Of a stretch of DNA of 64,000 bases, positions 49,249 to 58,033 are shown piece after piece. Numbering within the stretch: the stretch's first letter is position 1; each line of letters opens with the position of its first letter. Position numbers and translations under genes: made by a program. Source of the stretch: JALORV01 sp963703945 (GTDB taxonomy: Bacteria > Pseudomonadota > Gammaproteobacteria > Burkholderiales > Burkholderiaceae_F); the NCBI GenBank assembly GCA_963703945.1, contig CAVPGM010000015.1:40794-104793 (forward strand), written 5' to 3'. Under the pieces are notes generated by a model that did no database searches, was not told where the DNA came from, and saw only the letters and a list, made by a program, of their open reading frames with translations.

Positions 49249-50580
49249 ATGGAACGCGCGCCCGGCACCGGCACCGACGAGGTCGATCTGCGGGAGATCC
49301 AGTTTCGACCGCTGAACTTCGGTCGCTGGTTCATCTGGGGTTGCACGGCGCTGCTGTTCGCGTTGCTGCCTGCGTTCTTCAGCAAGGGGTTCGCGCTGAC
49401 GCTGATGTCGCAGATGGGCATCATGATCGTGTTCGCATTGAGCTACAACATGCTGCTCGGCCAGAGCGGCATGCTGAGCTTCGGACACGCGGTGTACTCG
49501 GGCCTCGGCGCATTCTTTGCGATGCACGCGATGCGGGCGATCGCAGCCGGAACGCTCGCGTGGCCCATCTCGATGCTGCCACTCGTCGGCGGCCTGGCCG
49601 GCGCGCTGTTCGGTGTGGTGTTCGGCTATTTGACAACCCGCAAGGCCGGCACGCCGTTCGCGATGATCACGCTCGGCATCGGCGAGATGGTGTTCGCTGC
49701 GTCGTTGATGTTTCCCGGATTTTTCGGCGGCGAGGGCGGCATTACGGGTAACCGGACAGTCGGGCCGCCGCTCGCCGGCGTTGCCACGCTCAACTTCGGC
49801 CCGCAGATCCAGGTCTACTACCTGATCGCCCTCTGGTGCTTCGGCTGCATGGCGGCCATGTTCGCGCTGACGCACACGCCGCTCGGCCGCATCGCCAACG
49901 CGGTCCGCGACAACCCGGAGCGCGCTGAATTCATCGGCTACAACACCCAGCGGGTGCGCTGGCTGATTCTGATCCTGTCGAGCTTCTTCGCCGGTATCGC
50001 CGGCGGGCTGACGGCGATCAATTTCGAGATCGTCAGTGCGGAGAACGTCAGCGCGGTGCGCTCCGGCGGCGTGCTGCTCGCGGCCTTCATCGGCGGGGTC
50101 AGCTTCTTCTTCGGGCCAATCCTCGGGGCGGTCGTGTTCACGTTCTTCGCAGTCGCACTGTCGGAATTCACCAAGGCCTGGCAGCTCTATCTCGGGGTCT
50201 TCTTCGTCCTGCTCGTGATGTTCGCGCCGGGCGGGCTGTCGAGCCTGCTGCTGATGAACCTGCGAGTGATGAAGTTCAGGAAGTTCCGGCGTCTGCGCGA
50301 TCCGTACGTCGGCGCGACCCTGACTGCCGCAACGATGGTACTGGGCGCCATCATGCTGATCGAGCTCACCTACCACGTGACGCTCGACACCGGACAGGGA
50401 CCGGTTGCGCGACTGTTCGGGATCCCGCTCGACACCGACACTCCAGGCCCGTGGGTGTTCGCTTCCTTCGTGCTGCTGTCCGGCGCGATAGCCTTCGAGT
50501 ACTACCGTCGCAATTTCCAGCGCTGCTGGGACGAGATCCAGGTCGAGATCGAAGACTGGATCCGGGACAACCCGACATGA
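49249..50580 (+). CDS. livM: Liv-type ABC transporter permease LivM with C-terminal extension
   Basis: Second membrane subunit. The core (residues ~20-345) has LSYNMLLGQSGMLSFGHAVY, VRDNPERAEFIGYNTQRVRW and GGVSFFFGPILGAVVFTFFA typical of LivM. The protein is 443 residues, about 100 longer than many LivM. The extra C-terminal part has two hydrophobic stretches (ATLTAATMVLGAIMLIELTY and WVFASFVLLSGAIAFEYY) and an acidic tail (EIQVEIEDWIRDNPT). It begins right after the livH stop; a 70-base spacer precedes livG. Confidence 0.9.
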   Translation: MERAPGTGTDEVDLREIQFRPLNFGRWFIWGCTALLFALLPAFFSKGFALTLMSQMGIMIVFALSYNMLLGQSGMLSFGHAVYSGLGAFFAMHAMRAIAAGTLAWPISMLPLVGGLAGALFGVVFGYLTTRKAGTPFAMITLGIGEMVFAASLMFPGFFGGEGGITGNRTVGPPLAGVATLNFGPQIQVYYLIALWCFGCMAAMFALTHTPLGRIANAVRDNPERAEFIGYNTQRVRWLILILSSFFAGIAGGLTAINFEIVSAENVSAVRSGGVLLAAFIGGVSFFFGPILGAVVFTFFAVALSEFTKAWQLYLGVFFVLLVMFAPGGLSSLLLMNLRVMKFRKFRRLRDPYVGATLTAATMVLGAIMLIELTYHVTLDTGQGPVARLFGIPLDTDTPGPWVFASFVLLSGAIAFEYYRRNFQRCWDEIQVEIEDWIRDNPT

Positions 50581-50650
50581 GCGCCGCGCGGCCGCTCCGA
50601 AGGCGCTCGCTCCCCCACGGGGGGACAGCCCGCAGGGCAAAGGAGGCCCG

Positions 50651-51437
50651 ATGACCGCGAGCCCGCAACTCGACGCTCGAGCTGATAAGTGCGCTCGAGC
50701 TCGTCGGCGTGCGCAAGAGTTTCGGCAAGACTGAGATCATTCGCGGCATCGACCTTGCGATACCGACAGGCGAGCGCCATGCCATCATCGGCCCGAACGG
50801 GGCCGGCAAATCGACGCTGTTCAACCTGATCAGCGGGCGCTTTGAAGTTTCCGGAGGCGCGATCCGCCTGCACGGCCAGCCGATCACCAATCGCCGGCCC
50901 TTCGAGATCAACCGGCTCGGCCTGGCACGCAGCTTCCAGATCACCAACATCTTCCATCGGCTGTCGGTGTTCGAAAACCTGCGCTGTTCAGTGCTCTGGT
51001 CGCTGGGCCACCGCTACGCGTTCTGGAAGAACCTCAACAAGCTCGCGGATGCCGAGGCGCGTGCTGACGACGTCCTGCAGCGGGTCGGGCTACGGCGCAG
51101 GCGCGACACGCCGGCCGGCTCGCTGACCTACGCCGAGCAGCGCGCGCTGGAGATCGGGATCACGATTGCCGGCGGCGCCAGCGTCATCCTGCTCGACGAA
51201 CCGACCGCCGGCATGAGCCGCGCGGAAAGCAGGCGAGTGGTGGAGCTGATCCGCGAGGTGACCGTTGGCAAGACGCTGGTGATGGTCGAGCACGACATGA
51301 GCGTCGTTTTCGGGCTGGCCGATCGCATCTCGGTTGTGGTCTACGGCCAGGTCATCGCATCGGGACCGCCGGCCGATATCCGCGCGAATGCGGCCGTGAA
51401 AGACGCCTATCTGGGCGCGCAGGCGGACCACGCATGA
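50651..51437 (+). CDS. livG: Liv-type ABC transporter ATPase LivG, one apparent +1 frameshift
   Basis: Cytoplasmic ATPase, about 261 residues. AGGAGG stands four bases before ATG 50651. An extra C near 50675 breaks the frame; without it the N-terminus reads ISALELVGVRKSFGKTEIIR. Walker A is GPNGAGKSTLFNLISG, the signature region is LTYAEQRALEIGITIA, Walker B is VILLDEPTAGMS, and the C-terminal VEHDMSVVFGLADRISVVV and KDAYLGAQAD are typical LivG. The signature is AEQRA rather than LSGGQ-like, as in part of this subfamily. Confidence 0.9.
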
Positions 51438-51495
51438 GCGCGCCCGGCTGCTTCGACGCGCTCATACGGCAGCGCGCAGCGCGGAGAGCGGTCCA

Positions 51496-52203
51496 ATGAG
51501 CACCGAGACGCTGCTGAGGGTCGAGAACCTGCAGGCGTATTACGGCAAGAGTCACGTGCTGCACGGGGTCGACCTTGCGGTCGGACGCGGCGAGATCGTC
51601 AGCCTGCTCGGTCGCAACGGCGTGGGGCGCTCGACCACCGCCAAGGCGATCATGGGGCTGGTCGACGCCACCGGGACGGTCGAGTTCGGTGCGCACGAGT
51701 TGTTGCGCCTCGAAACGTATCGCATCGCCCGGCTCGGAGTCGGCTATGTGCCGGAGAACCGCGACGTGTTCCCGACGCTGACGGTGCAGGAGAACCTGAA
51801 GCTGGGCGTCAAGCGCAACGCGAAGAGTGCGTGGGGCTATGACGATGTCTACAGCCTGTTCCCCCGCTTGAAGGAACGGGCGCGTACCCAGGCGGGCGTA
51901 CTGTCGGGCGGCGAGCAGCAGATGCTGACGCTCGCGCGTACCATGATGGGCGGTCCGCAGCTGGTGATCATCGATGAGCCCACCGAGGGACTCGCACCGA
52001 TGCTCGTCGAGCTGGTCGGCCGTTTCCTGCGCGAGTTGCGCGACCGCGGCGTTTCCATCCTGCTGATCGAACAGAAACTGACGATCGCGATGCAGATCTC
52101 GCAACGCGTGTACGTGATGGGCCACGGGCACATGGTGTTCCACGGCACGCCGGATGAACTGAGGTCCAACAAGTTGATCCGGCAGGAGTGGCTCGAGGTC
52201 TAG
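51496..52203 (+). CDS. livF: Liv-type ABC transporter ATPase LivF with an arginine Walker A
   Basis: Second ATPase (235 residues). Signature LSGGEQQMLTLARTMMGGPQ and Walker B LVIIDEPTEGLAPMLVE are normal for LivF. The Walker A reads GRNGVGRSTTAKAIMG: the lysine that contacts ATP phosphates is Arg (codon CGC). I recall similar Arg variants in some betaproteobacterial LivF proteins, so this may be a subfamily trait and not a defect. It follows livG by 58 bases and precedes the hydratase/dehydrogenase gene by 48 bases. Confidence 0.9.
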   Translation: MSTETLLRVENLQAYYGKSHVLHGVDLAVGRGEIVSLLGRNGVGRSTTAKAIMGLVDATGTVEFGAHELLRLETYRIARLGVGYVPENRDVFPTLTVQENLKLGVKRNAKSAWGYDDVYSLFPRLKERARTQAGVLSGGEQQMLTLARTMMGGPQLVIIDEPTEGLAPMLVELVGRFLRELRDRGVSILLIEQKLTIAMQISQRVYVMGHGHMVFHGTPDELRSNKLIRQEWLEV

Positions 52204-52251
52204 CATCATCCGAACCAACCGACTACCCAAGGTTTTCCCGGAGTTATTGCA

Positions 52252-54345
52252 ATGACTACGCACTACGAGCGCCGCGGCGGTGTGGCCGTGCTGCAGATCG
52301 ACAATCCGCCGGTCAACGGTCTTGGGCATGCCACCCGCAAGGCGCTGGTTGAAGGAGTCGAGCGGGCGCTCGACGACCCGGCGGTCAAAGTGATCGTGAT
52401 TACCGGCACCGACCGCGTCTACTCGGGCGGAGCCGATATCCGCGAGTTCAACACGCCGGCGGCGCTGGCCGAGCCCAATCTGCTGCAGGTGATCGATGCG
52501 GTCGAGCGTGCGCCGAAACCGGTGATCGCAGCGATCAACGGAGTCTGCATGGGCGGCGGCCTCGAACTTTCGCTCGGCTGCCACTACCGGATCGCAACGC
52601 CGGATGCGTCGCTCGGGTTGCCGGAAGTGAAGATCGGATTGCTGCCCGGCGCCGGAGGAACGCAGCGCCTGCCGCGCGCGGTCGGCGCCGAACAGGGTCT
52701 GCGCATGATAGTCAGTGGCGACCCGATCGAAGCGTCCGCGGCCCTGCAGCATGGTCTGATCGAGCGCATCGTCGAGCGCACTTCGTTCGATGGTGTGCTT
52801 CAGTTCGCGGCTGAGGTAAGACGTCGCGAGAAGCAGCCCAAGCTGCGCGATCGTGCGGCGCGTCTGCCCGAGGGGACGAGTGCTGATGCATTCTTCGCGG
52901 CGGCACGCGCCGAGGTGGCCAAGCAGGCGCGCGGCCTGCCGGCGCCGATGAAATGTCTCGAGGCGGTCGAGGCATCGGTGCGGCTGCCGTTCGAAGAAGG
53001 CCTGGCGCTCGAGCGCCGCTTCTTCATCGAGCTGGTGCAGTCGAATGAATCGAAGGCGCTGCGGCACGCCTTTTTCGCGGAGCGGACCGCGGCCAAGATC
53101 CCCGACGTTCCCGACACGACGCCGACGCGGTCGATCCGATCTGCCGCCGTGGTCGGGTTCGGCACGATGGGCGGCGGCATCGCCATGTCGTTCGCGAATG
53201 CCGGCATCCCGGTCACGGCGTACGAGAAGGACCAGGCCGCACTCGACCGCGGTCTGGCGATGTGCCACCGCAACTGGGAAACGACCGCCAAGAAGGGGCG
53301 ACTGACGGTGGACGATGTCGCAAAGCGCCTCGCACTGCTCAAGCCCACGCTCGATTTCAATGCGCTCGGCAGCGCCGACATCGTGATCGAGGCGGTGTAC
53401 GAGGACATGGTGGTCAAGCAGGATGTATTCGCCCGACTGGACGCGGTGATGAAGCGCGGGGCGATCCTCGCGACCAACACGTCGACGCTCGATGTCGACC
53501 AGATCGCCGCCGCCACGTCGCGGCCTCAGGACGTGATCGGCACGCATTTCTTCAGTCCGGCCAACGTCATGCGCCTGCTCGAGGTGGTGCGCGCGAAGAA
53601 GACCGGCAAGGACGTGCTGGCGAGCGTGATGCAGCTCGCCAGGCGGTTGAAGAAGGTCGGCGTCGTCTCCGGCGTCTGCGACGGCTTCATCGGCAATCGC
53701 ATGCTCGAGCAGTACATCCGGCAGTCGCTGTTCCTCGTCGACGAGGGCGCCTCACCGCAGCAGATCGATGCCGCGCTGACGAAGTTCGGCATGGCGATGG
53801 GACCGTTCGCGATGTACGACATGGCCGGCATGGACATCGGCTACGCGATCCGGCAGCGGCGCTACGTCGAGAAGCCGCACATCACCTACAGCCGCATCGG
53901 TGATCGCGTGGTCGAACTCGGCCGGCTCGGGCAGAAAAGCGGCAAGGGCTGGTACCGCTACGAGAGCGGCAGCCGCACCCCGGTTCCCGATCCCGAGATC
54001 GATTCGCTGATCGATGCCTACCGCGCCGAGATCGGGCTGCGACCGCGCGTGATCGACAACGACGAGATCGTCGAGCGCTGCATCTACGCGCTGGTGAACG
54101 AAGGCGCCCGTATCCTGGCCGAGGGCATCGCTCTGCGTGCCAGCGACATCGACGTGGTCTACCTGACCGGTTACGGCTTTCCTGCGGCGCGCGGCGGACC
54201 GATGTTTTGCGCACAGACGGTCGGCCTCGACAAAGTCGCTGCGGCGATGAAGCGCTTTGCCGACAACGCGCATGCGGATCCGGCCTTCTGGCAGCCCGCG
54301 CCCCTGCTGATGGAAGCGGCGCAGTCGGGCCGCTGGCCGAAGTAG
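52252..54345 (+). CDS. Bifunctional enoyl-CoA hydratase/3-hydroxyacyl-CoA dehydrogenase
   Basis: Beta-oxidation enzyme of 697 residues. The N-terminal crotonase domain shows RVYSGGADIREFNTPAALAE, AINGVCMGGGLELSLGCHYR and PEVKIGLLPGAGGTQRLPRA with both catalytic Glu regions. The C-terminal dehydrogenase begins with the NAD loop VVGFGTMGGGIAMSFANAG near residue 300, followed by GTHFFSPANVMRLLEVVRA and GFIGNRMLEQYIRQSLFLVD. Domain order matches FadJ/peroxisomal multifunctional enzyme. It follows the Liv transporter and precedes an acyl-CoA dehydrogenase by eight bases. No thiolase gene is in the window. Confidence 0.93.
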   Translation: MTTHYERRGGVAVLQIDNPPVNGLGHATRKALVEGVERALDDPAVKVIVITGTDRVYSGGADIREFNTPAALAEPNLLQVIDAVERAPKPVIAAINGVCMGGGLELSLGCHYRIATPDASLGLPEVKIGLLPGAGGTQRLPRAVGAEQGLRMIVSGDPIEASAALQHGLIERIVERTSFDGVLQFAAEVRRREKQPKLRDRAARLPEGTSADAFFAAARAEVAKQARGLPAPMKCLEAVEASVRLPFEEGLALERRFFIELVQSNESKALRHAFFAERTAAKIPDVPDTTPTRSIRSAAVVGFGTMGGGIAMSFANAGIPVTAYEKDQAALDRGLAMCHRNWETTAKKGRLTVDDVAKRLALLKPTLDFNALGSADIVIEAVYEDMVVKQDVFARLDAVMKRGAILATNTSTLDVDQIAAATSRPQDVIGTHFFSPANVMRLLEVVRAKKTGKDVLASVMQLARRLKKVGVVSGVCDGFIGNRMLEQYIRQSLFLVDEGASPQQIDAALTKFGMAMGPFAMYDMAGMDIGYAIRQRRYVEKPHITYSRIGDRVVELGRLGQKSGKGWYRYESGSRTPVPDPEIDSLIDAYRAEIGLRPRVIDNDEIVERCIYALVNEGARILAEGIALRASDIDVVYLTGYGFPAARGGPMFCAQTVGLDKVAAAMKRFADNAHADPAFWQPAPLLMEAAQSGRWPK

Positions 54346-54352
54346 GGGCGCC

Positions 54353-56212
54353 ATGGAGCTCATCGCCTCGCGGCGCGACCTCGCCTTCCTGCTGTATGAA
54401 TGGCTTGAGGTCGAGCAGCTGACCCAGCGGCCGCGCTATGCCGACCATACGCGCGCCACCTTCGAAGCGGCGCTGGACGTTGCCGAGCAGATCGCCACCG
54501 ATGTGTTCGCGCCGCATGCACGCAAGGGCGACCTGAACGAACCGCGCTTCGACGGCGAGCGTGTCCATCTGATCCCGGAAGTGAAGACTGCGATGGACGC
54601 GTTCGTCGGCGCGGGCCTGATGGCCGCCGAGCACGACGAGGAGTTCGGAGGCATGCAGCTGCCGCTCACGGTCGCGAAGGCGGCGTTCGCGTATATCAAG
54701 GGCGCGAACGTTGCGAGCTCGAGCTACCCGATGCTGACGGTCGGCAACGCCAATCTGCTGCTGGCGCACGGCACGGCGGCGCAGATCGACGCCTTTGTGC
54801 GCCCCGAGCTCGCGGGGCGATTCTTCGGGACGATGTGCCTGTCGGAACCGCAGGCCGGCTCCTCGCTGTCGGATGTCGCCACTCGCGCGGAATTCGAGTG
54901 CGATACGCCGCTCGGCCCGCAGTATCGGCTCACGGGTAACAAGATGTGGATCTCGGCCGGGGAGCACGAGCTGTCGGAGAACATCGTGCACCTCGTGCTG
55001 GCGAAGATTCCCGGGGCAGACGGCAAGCTCGTTGCCGGCACGCGCGGGATCTCGCTGTTCGTCGTGCCGAAATACCTGGTCGAGGTGAAAGGAAACGGCG
55101 CCGATGCGCGCGTGACGCTCGGTGAGCGCAACGACGTCGTGCTTGCCGGGCTCAATCACAAGATGGGCTACCGCGGCAACTCGAACTGCCTGCTGAACTT
55201 CGGAGAAGGGAAGTACCGGCCGCTCGGTCGCGGCGGTGCTGTGGGATATCTCGTCGGCGAGGCGGGGCGGGGTCTTGCCGCCATGTTCCACATGATGAAC
55301 GAAGCGCGGATCGGGGTGGGGCTCGGCGCGACCATGCTGGGCTACACCGCGTATCTGCATGCGCTCGAATACGCGCGCAACCGCCCACAGGGCCGGCCGG
55401 TCGGGCCAGCCGGCAAGGACCCGGCGCAGCCCCAGGTGCCCATCGTCGAGCACGCAGACGTCAAGCGCATGCTGCTGGCGCAGAAGGCCTATGCCGAGGG
55501 AGCTCTGGGACTCAACCTGTACTGCGCGCGCCTGATCGACGAGGAGCGCACCGGTCCGACCGAGCAGGCCCGGCACGACGCCACACTGCTGCTGGACATC
55601 CTGACTCCTGTCGCCAAGAGCTGGCCGTCGCAGTGGTGCCTGGAAGGCAACGCGCTCGCGATCCAGGTGTACGGTGGTTACGGCTACACGCGCGACTATC
55701 CGGTTGAACAGTTCTACCGCGACAACCGCCTGAATTCGATCCATGAAGGTACGCACGGCATCCAGGCGCTCGACCTGCTGGGGCGCAAGGTGGTGATGGA
55801 CGATGGCGCGGCATTCAAGCTGCTGGGCGAGCACTTCGAAGACACGATCCATCGTGCGTCTCACGCCCCCCATCCGGATACGCAACGCTGGTCTGCGATG
55901 CTGGCGGATCGCGTGCGCCGGCTGGCGGCCGTGACGAAGCGCGTGTGGGCGGCTGGCGATCCGGCCGTGACGCTGGCGAATGCAACGCCTTACATGGAGG
56001 CGTTCGGGCACGTGGTGATCGCGTGGATCTGGCTTGAACAGTCGCTCGCGGCGTCGCGACACTACCAGCGCGCGGAGGCAAACTTCTACCACGGCAAGTG
56101 GCAGGCGTGCCGCTATTTCTTTCTCTATGAACTGCCGAAGGTTGACCCAATGCTCGAACTGGTCGCATCGCTCGACACGACGACCCTCGACATGAAGGAC
56201 GAATGGTTCTGA
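54353..56212 (+). CDS. Large acyl-CoA dehydrogenase (DmdC-like)
   Basis: FAD enzyme of 619 residues, longer than the ~380-residue classical type because of N- and C-terminal extensions. FAD and substrate blocks are CLSEPQAGSSLSDVATRAEF, YRLTGNKMWISAGEHELSEN and NEARIGVGLGATMLGYTAYL. The active-site base region is RLNSIHEGTHGIQALDLLGR near residue 465. This size and pattern match 3-methylmercaptopropionyl-CoA dehydrogenases and related ACADs. With the ligand-activating enzyme upstream it would introduce the alpha-beta double bond. The next SDR gene starts two bases after the stop. Confidence 0.9.
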   Translation: MELIASRRDLAFLLYEWLEVEQLTQRPRYADHTRATFEAALDVAEQIATDVFAPHARKGDLNEPRFDGERVHLIPEVKTAMDAFVGAGLMAAEHDEEFGGMQLPLTVAKAAFAYIKGANVASSSYPMLTVGNANLLLAHGTAAQIDAFVRPELAGRFFGTMCLSEPQAGSSLSDVATRAEFECDTPLGPQYRLTGNKMWISAGEHELSENIVHLVLAKIPGADGKLVAGTRGISLFVVPKYLVEVKGNGADARVTLGERNDVVLAGLNHKMGYRGNSNCLLNFGEGKYRPLGRGGAVGYLVGEAGRGLAAMFHMMNEARIGVGLGATMLGYTAYLHALEYARNRPQGRPVGPAGKDPAQPQVPIVEHADVKRMLLAQKAYAEGALGLNLYCARLIDEERTGPTEQARHDATLLLDILTPVAKSWPSQWCLEGNALAIQVYGGYGYTRDYPVEQFYRDNRLNSIHEGTHGIQALDLLGRKVVMDDGAAFKLLGEHFEDTIHRASHAPHPDTQRWSAMLADRVRRLAAVTKRVWAAGDPAVTLANATPYMEAFGHVVIAWIWLEQSLAASRHYQRAEANFYHGKWQACRYFFLYELPKVDPMLELVASLDTTTLDMKDEWF

Positions 56213-56213
56213 C

Positions 56214-56990
56214 ATGCTTAGACAACTACTCGATCTCACCGGCAAGACCGCGCTGATCACCGGCGGCTCGCGCGGCCTCGGCGCGCAGATCGCCGCCGGA
56301 CTCGGCGAAATGGGCGCGCGCATCGTCGTATCGGCGCGCAAGGCCGACGAACTCGAAAGCTGCTGCCAGGCGCTGCGCGCACAGGGGGTCGACGCGAGCT
56401 GGATTGCGGCCGACGGCGCGCGCGATGTCGAGGTGGCGCAACTGGCACAGCAGGCGATCGCACGTCTGGGGCACGTCGATATCCTCGTGAACAACGCCGG
56501 CGCAACCTGGGGAGCGCCCGCCGAGGATCATCCGGTCGAGGCCTGGGACAAGGTGATGAACCTCAATATCCGCAGTGTGTTCCTGCTGACCCAGGCCATC
56601 GGTAAGGCGAGCATGATTCCGCGGCGGTACGGCCGCATCGTCAACGTCGCCTCGATTGCCGGCCTGTCGGGTAACCCGCCCGAGCTGTTGAGCACGATCG
56701 CCTACAACACCAGCAAGGGTGCGCTCGTCAATTTCACGCGTGCCCTGGCCGCGGAATGGGGACGGCACAACATCACGGTGAATGCACTTGCGCCAGGCTT
56801 CTTTCCGTCGAAGATGACCAAGGGTGTCATCGCGCAGCACGGTGCCGAGGCGCTGGCGCGCTTCGCGCCCCTGGGAAGAATCGGCGACGACGAGGACTTG
56901 AAGGGTGCCGCGCTGCTGTTCGCATCGGACGCCGGCAAGCACATCACCGGGCAAATCCTCGCCGTCGACGGCGGCGCGTCGGTGTATTGA
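56214..56990 (+). CDS. Short-chain dehydrogenase/reductase (258 aa)
   Basis: Classical SDR. The cofactor loop is TGGSRGLGAQIAAG (residues ~17-30), the NNAGA motif is near residue 90, the catalytic Ser is in NVASIAGLSG and the Tyr-x3-Lys is YNTSKGALVNFTRALAAEWG. The C-terminus GQILAVDGGASVY is FabG-like. Immediately follows the acyl-CoA dehydrogenase, so it may reduce or oxidise a hydroxyacyl intermediate; the substrate is unproven. Confidence 0.9.
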   Translation: MLRQLLDLTGKTALITGGSRGLGAQIAAGLGEMGARIVVSARKADELESCCQALRAQGVDASWIAADGARDVEVAQLAQQAIARLGHVDILVNNAGATWGAPAEDHPVEAWDKVMNLNIRSVFLLTQAIGKASMIPRRYGRIVNVASIAGLSGNPPELLSTIAYNTSKGALVNFTRALAAEWGRHNITVNALAPGFFPSKMTKGVIAQHGAEALARFAPLGRIGDDEDLKGAALLFASDAGKHITGQILAVDGGASVY

Positions 56991-57015
56991 TCCGAGATCC
57001 AGACCAGGAACCCGC

Positions 57016-58011
57016 ATGACAACGTATCGACGCATCATCCTCGCCAGCCGGCCGGCCGGCGCCGCATCGACTTCCAATTTCCGGATGGAGGAGATCCAGA
57101 CACCTAGCTTGCAGCCCGGGCAGATGCTGGTGCGCAACGAGTGGCTGTCGCTCGACCCGTACATGCGCGGCAGGATGAACGAGGGCCGGTCGTACGCCAA
57201 GCCGCAGCCGCTAGGGGAAGTCATGCAGGGCGGCACGGCCGGCACCGTCGTGGAGTCTCGCAATCCGCAGTTCAAGGTGGGCGACAAGGTGGTCGCCTAT
57301 CTCGGGTGGCAGGAATACGGCGTCAGCGACGGTACGGGCGTGATGAAGGCTGACACCCGCATCGTGCCGCTGTCGGCCTACCTCGGTCCCGTGGGCATGC
57401 CCGGCGTGACGGCGTGGTACGGACTGAACCGGATCATCTTGCCGCGCGCCGGAGAGACCGTGCTGGTGTCGTCCGCCAGCGGGGCGGTCGGCAGCGTGGT
57501 CGGTCAGCTCGCGAAGCTTGCCGGGTGCCGGGCGGTCGGCATTGCCGGCGGCGCCGAGAAGTGCAGCTATGTCGTCGCGGAGCTGGGGTTCGACGCCTGC
57601 ATCGACTACAAGTCGCAGGACGTCAACCGTGCGCTGAAGGACGCCGCACCGCAGGGCGTTGACGGGTACTTCGAGAACGTCGGCGGCGAGATCATGAACG
57701 CGGTGCTGCCACGCATGAACGCCTTCGGCCGCATCGCTCTATGCGGCCTGATCGCCGGCTATGACGGGCAGCCGATTCCGCTGACCAATCCCAGCTGGTT
57801 CCTGATCAGCCGGCTGAAGCTCGAGGGCTTCATCGTGAGCGAGCACATGGACGTCTGGCCGGCCGCGCTGAAGGAACTCGGTACGCAGGTGGCTGTCGGC
57901 GGCGTCAAGTATCGCGAAACGATCGCGCATGGCATCGAAAACGCGCCGCAGGCCTTCCTCGGCATGCTCAAGGGTGCGAACTTCGGCAAGCAGCTCGTGA
58001 AACTTGTCTGA
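57016..58011 (+). CDS. NADP-dependent MDR oxidoreductase (CurA/PTGR family)
   Basis: Zinc-independent medium-chain reductase, 331 residues, that reduces alpha-beta double bonds. Diagnostic parts: NEWLSLDPYMRGRMNEGRSY, QGGTAGTVVESRNPQFKVGD, the NADP loop VLVSSASGAVGSVVGQLAKL near residue 155, and VDGYFENVGGEIMNAVLPRM. No zinc-binding Cys/His set is visible. It has a CAGGAA sequence before the ATG and lies 25 bases after the SDR gene. It may handle unsaturated acyl intermediates. Confidence 0.9.
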   Translation: MTTYRRIILASRPAGAASTSNFRMEEIQTPSLQPGQMLVRNEWLSLDPYMRGRMNEGRSYAKPQPLGEVMQGGTAGTVVESRNPQFKVGDKVVAYLGWQEYGVSDGTGVMKADTRIVPLSAYLGPVGMPGVTAWYGLNRIILPRAGETVLVSSASGAVGSVVGQLAKLAGCRAVGIAGGAEKCSYVVAELGFDACIDYKSQDVNRALKDAAPQGVDGYFENVGGEIMNAVLPRMNAFGRIALCGLIAGYDGQPIPLTNPSWFLISRLKLEGFIVSEHMDVWPAALKELGTQVAVGGVKYRETIAHGIENAPQAFLGMLKGANFGKQLVKLV

Positions 58012-58033
58012 TGTGAAACGGGCGCGAAATCCG

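Noticed and set aside
48010..50640. An 876-codon open frame on the minus strand
   Set aside because: It is the antisense of livH, livM and the end of the binding protein. Long antisense frames are common in GC-rich coding DNA; its residue composition (H, Q, R, D, low complexity) is not protein-like.
53882..56494. An 870-codon open frame on the minus strand
   Set aside because: Antisense to the acyl-CoA dehydrogenase and flanking genes; no motif, and the plus-strand genes explain the region fully.
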